A stretch of DNA of 24,539 bases. It comes from CAZGSN01 sp964371655 (GTDB lineage: Bacteria > Desulfobacterota > Binatia > HRBIN30). Every line of letters starts with the position of its first letter. Within the stretch, counting starts at the first letter, position 1. Position numbers and translations under genes: made by a program. This document shows positions 14,543 through 21,400 of the stretch, piece by piece. The stretch spans positions 1-24,539 of the forward strand of contig CAYJOD010000092.1 in NCBI GenBank assembly GCA_964371655.1. Direction: 5' to 3'. The notes beneath the pieces are model-generated. The model was not told the origin of the DNA and ran no database searches. It saw only the letters and a program-made list of their open reading frames with translations.

Positions 14543-17533
14543 TTAGAGATCGCTGAGCAGCGCTCGGGCGTCTTGGAGATCCTGCGTATCGAACCCCTCC
14601 GTGAACGTCGCGTAGAGCGGCTGCAGGAGATCTTTGGCCCGCTTCGCTCGCCTTGTGCCGCGCCACCAGCGAGCCAGACTCATCGCGGCGCGCAACTCCA
14701 GCGCGCGGGCGTGCTGCTGCCGGGCGACTTCCAGCGCGCGCAAGAAGCACTGCTCGATGGTTTGTGCTTCGGCCGCTTGGCAGGCGCGCGCCCTCGACAT
14801 TGCTCCTGCATTTTTCGCCAGCAGCAACTCCCCCTTGATCCGCCAGTTCTCTGCGGCATTCAGCCGGACGGGCGTGGTATCGGCCAGCATGATCGCTTCC
14901 TCGATGTATCGCAGGCCCGCGTCGCAGTTCCCGCTTCGGCCATACGCGTCCGCGATGAGCGGCAGCGCAATGCACAAAGCGACCGCGGAGCTGGCGCGCA
15001 TGTCTTTCAGACTCTCCTGCATCTGCAGCACCCCGTCAGCCACCCCGCCTTGCTGCGCTACGGCCGCGCCGCGAAAGACCCGCAGAACGGGAAGGAAGAA
15101 CACCAGGCCCTTTTCTTCGCCCAGCCCGACACCACGATCCGCTGCGTCGAGTGCGCGCTCCGTGTTGCGGCACAGCAGCTCGACGTACGCCAGGGAACAG
15201 AGGGCCTCCACGAGCGCCAACGGGTTGTCGCTCTGCTCGGCAAGGCCCAGGCCCTTTCGACTGAAGGCTCGTGCGCGATCCGAATCGCCTAGGAACCATT
15301 GTGTTATCGCACGATGCATGAACGCGACGGCCAGGGGGGGCGCACCGTACGAGCTCAGGGGCCCCAACGCAGGCGGGTCCTTCTCGGTGATGTCGGCACA
15401 GCGATCCAAGTGTTGCGCTGCCGCCGGAAAGTTTCCGCTCCAGAGCTCCACCTGGCCGCGCGCCGACTCAACACGGAGGTGGACCTCGCTAGACGGCAGC
15501 TCGCGGGCGATCTGTGCCAGCTCCGCGATGCTCTCGCGCCCCGCATCCAGATCGCCAGCCATGACCTGCGAGATCCACAATACATTCGTCACCTGGAAGC
15601 GCTGCGCAGGGGTGCCAAGGTCCTGGCACAGCGTACGCGCCCGTTCGCAATTCTCGCGCACCGCGGGAGACGCGTACCCGTGGACAATGCCGAGGGGCAG
15701 GTCCAGCAGCAAACGAAGATCGAACTCCTGTTCCCGGCCATCCCGTGTCTCCGGCGTCGCTGCGAGCAGCGCCAGCGCCTCGCGCAGATACTCGACGGCG
15801 GCGTACGCGGCGTGCCGTCGCAACATCTTCACGGCGCACTCGGTGAGAAACTTCACGGCGCGTACCCGATCGCCGCTGCGCTCGAAGTGCAGCGCCAGCT
15901 CGGCGGCGCTATCGGCGGCGCGGTCACCGTATGCCGCCTCAAGCGCCTCGCCGATACGCTGGTGCAGGTGTTGGCGCTGGGCGTGGGGAACCGTCTCGTA
16001 TATGACGCGGTGATAGACGGCGTGTCTGAATCCATAGCGCTGGGCCCTCCCGCCGTCGGGCCCCTCGGTGATCCTCTCCACACGCAAGAAGCACTGGGAC
16101 TCCGCAAGCACCTGGCACACGGCCTCGATGTCCAGTGGGTCCCGCCCGAGCCCCGCGGCAACGGCTTGCGGCGCAAAAGGTGACCCAGCGATGCTGGCAG
16201 TCTCCAGCACCGCCTGCTGGTCCCGTTCGAGCCGCCGCAGCTGAGTGAGAATAGTCTCCTGCAAGGCGTCCGGTACCGGTAGCTCGTCACCTTCGTCAAC
16301 ATTGCGGAACGTCCAGCCACGGCAAATCAAATCGTCGACGGTGGCGACCATGAACAGCGGATTCCCGTCGGTGTGCTTGTAGATCAGGCGTGCGAATTTT
16401 GGGGCCTCGATGCCGAAGCGCGCACGAACATAGTCGCGCACCGCGGTCTCCGTGAGGCAATCCAGCTTGAGCTCGGCACAACGGTGGCGCGACCATAGGG
16501 TTTGCTTCACTACGCGAATCGGGTGCTCCGACGGCGCAATAGCGGATGGGCGGTAGGTGCCGATGATCAGCAGCCGCGCCGGCCCTTGTCGCTGGGCAAG
16601 CAGCGAAAGCAGGTCGAGCGTGCCCAGATCGCTCCAGTGGAGGTCCTCGAGCGCGAGGATGAGGGTGCACTGCTCCGTGAGTCCTTCCAGGGCCATTGCC
16701 AACTCACGGAGCATCGGCTCCGGCGTGGCGTACGGCTCAACGCGCTCCGGCGGTCTCGTGGTGGGGTCGTCCCGCAGCTGCGGGAGTTGAGCCAGCCACG
16801 TCGGAGCCAGGTGGCGAAACCGCGGTAGCAGATCCGCTTTCGCCGGCGATCTCAGCAAGGACTCCAGTGCCTCGATGACCGGCGTGTACGCCTCCCGCCG
16901 TCCATATTGCTCGATGCAGTGGCCGCAGCCGATCACCACGTCCGCGGCGGTGGCCGCAGCGGAGCGCAGAAATGTTTCCAGCAATGCGGTCTTTCCGATG
17001 CCGGCTTCGCCCGTGACGAAGACGACTTGGCGCTCGCCGCTGCGCACGCCTTCCAGGCTCTCGTGAAGTTGGCGCATCTCGGCCCCTCGTGCGACGAACG
17101 GGAGGCAGTCCGCTGCGCGCGTGTCGACTGGCGGCGGGTCAGCGGTGACGCTGGGAGCCCTCAGGTCGTTGGCCGGTGAGTCAAACGGTACAGGCTTCCC
17201 GTCTTCCCCCGCCGGTTGTCGCCGCACCGGTGCAATGAAGCGAAATCCGCGCCGGTGAACCGTCTCGATGTAGCGCGGCTTCTTCGCAGGGTCTCCCAGG
17301 GCTTGGCGCAGCTCGAAAACCGATTGCGTCAGTACATCGTCGGAGACGGCGGTCTGTTGCCAGATCGCTTGGATCAGCTCCTCCCTCGTCATCAGCACCC
17401 CTGGCCGTTCGATGAGATGCTGCAGGAGGTCCCACGTCTTCGGCCGCAAGTGGATCGGGCTTTCCCTTCGCCAAAGATGATAGCGGTCGCCATCTAGACG
17501 GAAGGGCCCAAACTTGATCCCCGCGGGAGCCAT
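14543..17533 (-). CDS. Winged-helix/AAA-ATPase/TPR transcriptional regulator
   Basis: A 996-aa predicted transcription regulator. Residues about 6-103 are an OmpR/CadC-type winged helix (FGPFRLDGDRYHLWR, LRPKTWDLLQHLIERPGVLMTREELI, DVLTQSVFELRQALGD, YIETVHRRGFRF). Residues about 145-420 are an AAA ATPase of the predicted-ATPase/LuxR-MalT-like class: FVARGAEMRQL, Walker A GEAGIGKT (175-182), Walker-B-like LILALEDLHWSD and DGNPLFM. The remainder (about 540-990) is helical TPR-like repeats, normally used to sense a ligand or partner. There is no membrane segment, so it acts in the cytoplasm. ATG 17533 has AAGGAA about 11 nt upstream; a GTG at 17581 would add 16 residues. It is divergent from the secreted-protein operon at 17701, the obvious candidate target. 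The signal sensed is unknown. Confidence 0.87.
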   Translation of the reverse strand: MAPAGIKFGPFRLDGDRYHLWRRESPIHLRPKTWDLLQHLIERPGVLMTREELIQAIWQQTAVSDDVLTQSVFELRQALGDPAKKPRYIETVHRRGFRFIAPVRRQPAGEDGKPVPFDSPANDLRAPSVTADPPPVDTRAADCLPFVARGAEMRQLHESLEGVRSGERQVVFVTGEAGIGKTALLETFLRSAAATAADVVIGCGHCIEQYGRREAYTPVIEALESLLRSPAKADLLPRFRHLAPTWLAQLPQLRDDPTTRPPERVEPYATPEPMLRELAMALEGLTEQCTLILALEDLHWSDLGTLDLLSLLAQRQGPARLLIIGTYRPSAIAPSEHPIRVVKQTLWSRHRCAELKLDCLTETAVRDYVRARFGIEAPKFARLIYKHTDGNPLFMVATVDDLICRGWTFRNVDEGDELPVPDALQETILTQLRRLERDQQAVLETASIAGSPFAPQAVAAGLGRDPLDIEAVCQVLAESQCFLRVERITEGPDGGRAQRYGFRHAVYHRVIYETVPHAQRQHLHQRIGEALEAAYGDRAADSAAELALHFERSGDRVRAVKFLTECAVKMLRRHAAYAAVEYLREALALLAATPETRDGREQEFDLRLLLDLPLGIVHGYASPAVRENCERARTLCQDLGTPAQRFQVTNVLWISQVMAGDLDAGRESIAELAQIARELPSSEVHLRVESARGQVELWSGNFPAAAQHLDRCADITEKDPPALGPLSSYGAPPLAVAFMHRAITQWFLGDSDRARAFSRKGLGLAEQSDNPLALVEALCSLAYVELLCRNTERALDAADRGVGLGEEKGLVFFLPVLRVFRGAAVAQQGGVADGVLQMQESLKDMRASSAVALCIALPLIADAYGRSGNCDAGLRYIEEAIMLADTTPVRLNAAENWRIKGELLLAKNAGAMSRARACQAAEAQTIEQCFLRALEVARQQHARALELRAAMSLARWWRGTRRAKRAKDLLQPLYATFTEGFDTQDLQDARALLSDL

Positions 17534-17700
17534 TGCAGTACGTTCCTTACGCCCACTCCCACAAACGGGCAACCGGAACACGTTGAGAAAACTTTAAGGG
17601 AATCTTGTTGAAATCTTCAGGACTTGCCAGGTCGGCGCGAACTATAGGACCGGCACATTAAGGGGGAACATGAATGGGGAATGTGGAAAGGGGAATGTGA
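17534..17700. promoter_or_regulatory. Divergent promoter region with GGGGAATGTG direct repeats
   Basis: This 167-nt gap separates the regulator from the secreted operon and includes a relatively AT-rich core (about 17583-17620). At 17663-17702 three near-copies of GGGGAAYRTG start at 17663, 17676 and 17690, spaced 13-14 nt, ending at the ATG. OmpR-type winged helices commonly bind direct repeats, so these could be operator half-sites; the last one also serves as the ribosome site. No clear -35/-10 pair is claimed. Confidence 0.4.
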
Positions 17701-19209
17701 ATGGCTCGACTGCTAACAGCGCGGGTCTACTGTAAGCGCCGGGATCGGACTCCTCTTCTGACTACGACTCCTGTCCGTGCTGCTCCACGCGGTCTGGTCG
17801 CGGCCGCGCAACTCGCCGCCCTGGCCGCTTGGATCGCCTTGAGCTTGCCGGCAATGGCGGCGGTGTGCGGGAACGGCATCGTCGAGCCAAGCGAGGAGTG
17901 TGAGTCTGATCATACTCCGTGCCTCAACTGCCGCTGCATAGCGGGCTACCGCGGACGCGGCGGGCAGTGCGAGACCATCTGCGGGGACGGCATCGTGGCC
18001 GGAAACGAGGAATGCGAGTACGACAACCTTGTCGAGTTCAACGGCTGCAATGCCAACTGCACTCTGCCCCGTTGCGGCAACGGCCTCGTGGATGCGGGCG
18101 AAGTGTGTGACACGGGCGGCCAGTCGGCGACCTGCAACGCGGACTGCACCGCAGCGGTCTGCGGGGACGGGGAGGTCAATGCCACTGCGGGAGAACAATG
18201 CGACCCGCCGTCCGCCGTCTGCAATAGTCAGTGCTGGTCAGCGGTCTGCGGCAACGGCGTCGTGGACGCGGGCTCAGGGGAAGAATGCGACGACGGCAAC
18301 ACGGCGAACGGGGACGGGTGCGACAGCAACTGCACGTTGCCCCGTTGCGGCAATGGTGTGGTGGACGCGGGCGAGGAGTGCGACGACGGCAACACCTTCG
18401 ACGCCGATGGCTGCGACAGCAACTGCACCAAGAGCCGGTGCGGCAATGGCATCGTCACCTGGGGCGAGCAGTGTGACCCGCCGGGCGGTGACTGCAACTC
18501 CCTGTGCCGATCGGCACAGTGTGGAAACGGTATTCTCGACGCGGCGCTGGGCGAGGAATGCGACGACGGCAACAGCAAAGACGGCGACGGCTGCGACAGC
18601 AATTGCATGTTGACGGAATGCGGCAACGGAATCGTGACGGCCGGCGAAGAGTGTGACGACGGCAATCGGATCGACAACGACGGGTGCTCGAACGAGTGTG
18701 TCCTCAATGCCATCTGTTCGTCCGTCCTGCGCACGGGCTGTGATACTCCGACCCGCAAGCGGGTGGCCATTCATCTAGATCCCTTCAAGAGCGGCGGGCG
18801 CCTACGCTGGACGTTCGAGGGCGGGGCAGTCGCAGACTTTGGCAACCCGCTGCTGTTCGGTAACACACAGTACGCCCTCTGCATCTACGATAGTAGCGGA
18901 CCTGTGTATAAGGGCCTGGCTCTAGGCGGCACGCGGTGTGGGCATGCGCCGTGCTGGCGCGCCGCGCCTGCGGGCTTCAGCTACCGCGATGGGAGCAGCG
19001 CGGCCGCGGGGGTGCGCGTCGTGTCTGTCCGTGGCAAACCGCGCGTGCATCTCGTTTGGGTAGCTCAGGGCGCGAACCTTGCGGCACCGACATTGCCGCT
19101 GGCCCCACCGGTGACCGTGCAACTCGTCAGCAGCGAAGGACCGTGTTGGACCACTGTGTTTGCCGACCCAAACTGGAACACAGAGTTCCAGTTCTCCGGG
19201 AGGAGGTAG
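17701..19209 (+). CDS. Secreted DUF4215 cysteine-repeat protein, first gene of the surface operon
   Basis: A 502-aa exported protein. A basic N-region precedes a hydrophobic core (AAQLAALAAWIALSLPAMAA), with cleavage likely before residue 55. Residues 56-339 hold nine DUF4215-type units beginning CGNG/CGDG, several with the full GEECDDGN and GDGCDSNC pattern and others shortened (GEQCDPP), all Cys-rich and presumably disulfide-stabilised. Residues 340-502 are a separate beta-rich domain with LRWTFEGGAVADFGNP, YALCIYD, CGHAPCW, KPRVHLVWVAQGANLAAP and PVTVQL. I have the impression that similar C-terminal domains occur in other secreted proteins of such lineages, but I cannot name a family. Its final codons AGGAGG also serve as the ribosome site of the next gene 2 nt downstream, so the operon is tightly coupled. 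A cell-surface or matrix role is inferred. Confidence 0.85.
   Translation: MARLLTARVYCKRRDRTPLLTTTPVRAAPRGLVAAAQLAALAAWIALSLPAMAAVCGNGIVEPSEECESDHTPCLNCRCIAGYRGRGGQCETICGDGIVAGNEECEYDNLVEFNGCNANCTLPRCGNGLVDAGEVCDTGGQSATCNADCTAAVCGDGEVNATAGEQCDPPSAVCNSQCWSAVCGNGVVDAGSGEECDDGNTANGDGCDSNCTLPRCGNGVVDAGEECDDGNTFDADGCDSNCTKSRCGNGIVTWGEQCDPPGGDCNSLCRSAQCGNGILDAALGEECDDGNSKDGDGCDSNCMLTECGNGIVTAGEECDDGNRIDNDGCSNECVLNAICSSVLRTGCDTPTRKRVAIHLDPFKSGGRLRWTFEGGAVADFGNPLLFGNTQYALCIYDSSGPVYKGLALGGTRCGHAPCWRAAPAGFSYRDGSSAAAGVRVVSVRGKPRVHLVWVAQGANLAAPTLPLAPPVTVQLVSSEGPCWTTVFADPNWNTEFQFSGRR
19201..19206 (+). promoter_or_regulatory. Shine-Dalgarno inside the last codons of the upstream gene
   Basis: AGGAGG encodes the final Arg-Arg of the DUF4215 protein and lies 5 nt before ATG 19212. 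It selects this start over the much longer in-frame ORF and indicates translational coupling. Confidence 0.75.
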
Positions 19210-19211
19210 CC

Positions 19212-20303
19212 ATGCGTCGAACAGGCTTCATGGGAAACTCCGGTGGCATCACGGCGCTCGTGCTCGCGGTGTCATTCTGGAGCGTGCCTGTGGCAGCAGA
19301 CGAGGCCCAGGAGGTACGGGAGCACCTCCTGGACTTTGCCGACAGTGCGACCAGTATCGGCCAGCAGCTCCACAGTACTCAGATGCGCGCGCTTGCCTCC
19401 AAGCTGAGGGAGTCGGTCAACGCGCTTAGCGATGAGGATGCCGCTCACCTTGTTGATGTTGCCGGCGGACTCGCACGGTTGAACTCCGCGGCGTCCGCAC
19501 TCGACACCACGCTGGGGCAAGGGCAGCGAACCCGGATCGGTCCTTCGACGCCAGACTTCCCGGGGATCACCTACACTCTGGAGTGTCCCGAGTTCGCCGG
19601 CGAGTTCGATGCCCAGGTGGCTGCGCTGGCCGTCAAGAACGCTGCCGAAGCCGTACTGGCCGCCTTGCAAGACTTCTGCGACAAATTCACCGTCCCGGTG
19701 CCGATAATCGGGGGCTCCATTAACTTCTCGGTCGCTTGCGTCCCCCTAGCGATCATCAAGTCGATCGCAACCGCCACTTACGAGGGGATCGCTTTCTGCG
19801 CGGGGGACCGACACAGCGTACGACTCGGAACCGGGTACGACGAAAGCGAGCACTTGCATGACGACCTCACCACCCACGCGGACAACCGCACGACCCGCTT
19901 CAACAGTGTCGACGCCGAGTTGCTCGCTCTGCAGGCCGACCTGACGCGTCGTGCCGACCAAGTGGACACGGAGCACGCCAACCTCAAGGACGTGCTCAAC
20001 GAAGAGCATCAGGCCGAGGAGGATCTCAAGCTCCGCATCGAAATCGAGCAGTCCCTCGCTGGCCCACCGCGCTGCGGACGCGCCTCGCTGCGCGTACCGG
20101 CAGCGCAAGGCGGTCAGATCGAACAGGTCGCGCAGTTGGTGGCCGACTTGGTGAACCGCCTCCGAATCTTGGGGCAGGATACTTCCCATGCCGAAGCCCG
20201 GCTCGCGCAAGCCACTGCCTGCCTGGCCGCGGCTGATTACGCAGGTGGATTCGAGAAGCTGCGCTCTACCTACCGATATCTCACGCATGGCGGCGCGCGC
20301 TGA
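19212..20303 (+). CDS. Exported helical/coiled-coil protein, paralogue 1
   Basis: A 363-aa protein of no recognised family. Residues 1-31 form a signal peptide (ITALVLAVSFWSVPVAADE). The mature N-terminal part is helical (AQEVREHLLDFADSATSIGQQL). A middle segment has four cysteines in helical surroundings (LECPEF, QDFCDKF, SVACVPL, AFCAGD). Residues about 230-295 are a charged coiled coil (HADNRTTRFNSVDAELLALQ to LRIEIEQSL). The C-terminus carries PAAQGGQIEQVAQLVADLVNR followed by ARLAQATACLAAADYAGGFEKLRSTYRYL. The next gene shares this layout: signal, cysteines before the coiled coil, coiled coil, AAQGG module. The pair therefore arose by duplication. A filament, stalk or scaffold role outside the cell is possible but inferred only. 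Confidence 0.8.
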   Translation: MRRTGFMGNSGGITALVLAVSFWSVPVAADEAQEVREHLLDFADSATSIGQQLHSTQMRALASKLRESVNALSDEDAAHLVDVAGGLARLNSAASALDTTLGQGQRTRIGPSTPDFPGITYTLECPEFAGEFDAQVAALAVKNAAEAVLAALQDFCDKFTVPVPIIGGSINFSVACVPLAIIKSIATATYEGIAFCAGDRHSVRLGTGYDESEHLHDDLTTHADNRTTRFNSVDAELLALQADLTRRADQVDTEHANLKDVLNEEHQAEEDLKLRIEIEQSLAGPPRCGRASLRVPAAQGGQIEQVAQLVADLVNRLRILGQDTSHAEARLAQATACLAAADYAGGFEKLRSTYRYLTHGGAR

Positions 20304-20316
20304 AGAGGAGCAAGCG

Positions 20317-21375
20317 ATGAAAATACGTTTCGCCCTACTGATTTGGATCGGTGCGCCGGGACTGACCGCCTTGCCCCTCGTGGCCGCCGCGCAGAGCGGT
20401 TCGCAGGTGCAGGATCAGATGCTGCAGGCCATGGCCGTTCTGCGCGACGTCGGCGTCCTTATGCAGAACGACCATGTGGCATGGCTCGCCGACCAGGGAA
20501 TGGCGCGCGTTACGGAGCTGAACCCCGACGATCTGGCGGAGCTGCCGACCTTCAGCGCGCCAATCGGCGACATGGCTACGGGCGTGACTGCGCTGCACGA
20601 TCAATTGCTCGACCTGCAGCGCACGGTGAAGCCGTCAGTGCCGCGCCCGAGCAACGCCATCTTCCCGGGCGCACCGCCCAACGCACAGTATCCGTTGGGC
20701 TGCGGCGACACGGCAGCCAACCTCTCCGTGCTGGTGGCCAAGCAGGTGGCGGATGGCCTGTTGGCCGCCACGGAGTTTGTATGCTCACAAGAAGTTCCTG
20801 CCGTCCCCAACGTGAAGTTCGTCCTCTGCATGGTCCTGCGCTTGGTGGATGTTGCCCTCAGTATTACTTCGGACCAGCTCGGATTGTGTGGGAACATCAG
20901 CGATGCCGATGTGCAGATCGGGCTGAACGATCGTTTCACCCACCTGCACGGCAATGTCGAGGTTGCTGAAGTGGATCTCACCAATCGCGCCAATGCCGTC
21001 GATGCGTCCGTGGCGGCGCGCGATGCGGATCTCCTCCACCGTACGAACGTGATGGACGCGACGGTCGACGACCTCGTCAACACGGCCCGTGCGCAGGCAG
21101 CCCAGAGGCGCGCCGCCATGCTCTCCGTTGCCATCGAAGAAGCTTTTACGCTCCGCCGTCCGCTCGCCATGGCCATGCTCCCCGCGGCGCAGGGCGGTCA
21201 TCTTGAGACCGCCCGAGAGATCACCGTGAACATGATCGAAAGCGCCCTCGCCGCCGGCCGCTTCACCACCACGGCGACCATGGTGCTCGCCCGTGGTGAC
21301 GAGGCACGGGCAGGAGGCCTGTACACGTCGGCCTACTATTCGTACCAAGCGGCGTACTTGCACGCGCGCCCGTGA
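20317..21375 (+). CDS. Exported helical/coiled-coil protein, paralogue 2
   Basis: A 352-aa protein, related to the gene before it. ATG 20317 has AGAGGAG six nt upstream and gives a signal peptide (IRFALLIWIGAPGLTALPLVAAAQ). A helical N-terminal part follows. A middle segment again has four cysteines (LGCGDTAANL, EFVCSQEVP, FVLCMVLRLVDVALSI, LGLCGNISDAD). Next is a coiled coil with repeated NRANAVDASV/RTNVMDATVDDLV, then LPAAQGGHLETAREITVNMIESALAAGR and ARGDEARAGGLYTSAYYSYQAAYL, matching the C-terminal module of paralogue 1. The four cysteines lie at comparable places in both proteins, suggesting conserved disulfides. The gap to the upstream gene is 13 nt and to the propeller gene 25 nt. No database family is known to me. 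Confidence 0.8.
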   Translation: MKIRFALLIWIGAPGLTALPLVAAAQSGSQVQDQMLQAMAVLRDVGVLMQNDHVAWLADQGMARVTELNPDDLAELPTFSAPIGDMATGVTALHDQLLDLQRTVKPSVPRPSNAIFPGAPPNAQYPLGCGDTAANLSVLVAKQVADGLLAATEFVCSQEVPAVPNVKFVLCMVLRLVDVALSITSDQLGLCGNISDADVQIGLNDRFTHLHGNVEVAEVDLTNRANAVDASVAARDADLLHRTNVMDATVDDLVNTARAQAAQRRAAMLSVAIEEAFTLRRPLAMAMLPAAQGGHLETAREITVNMIESALAAGRFTTTATMVLARGDEARAGGLYTSAYYSYQAAYLHARP

Positions 21376-21400
21376 TCGCAGCCGCGATGGATGGGAAGCG

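Noticed and set aside
14059..14556. 165-aa plus-strand ORF in the gap after murE
   Set aside because: It contains the hairpin repeat, is Arg/Pro-rich, overlaps the regulator's end and resembles no protein family.
14634..16013. 459-aa plus-strand ORF opposite the regulator
   Set aside because: Its composition (Ser, Arg, Ala runs) is typical of an antisense frame in high-GC DNA; the minus frame has clear wHTH, ATPase and TPR features.
18936..19211. Extension of paralogue 1 upstream by 92 codons
   Set aside because: It overlaps the DUF4215 gene and would bury the signal peptide; a strong ribosome site marks ATG 19212.
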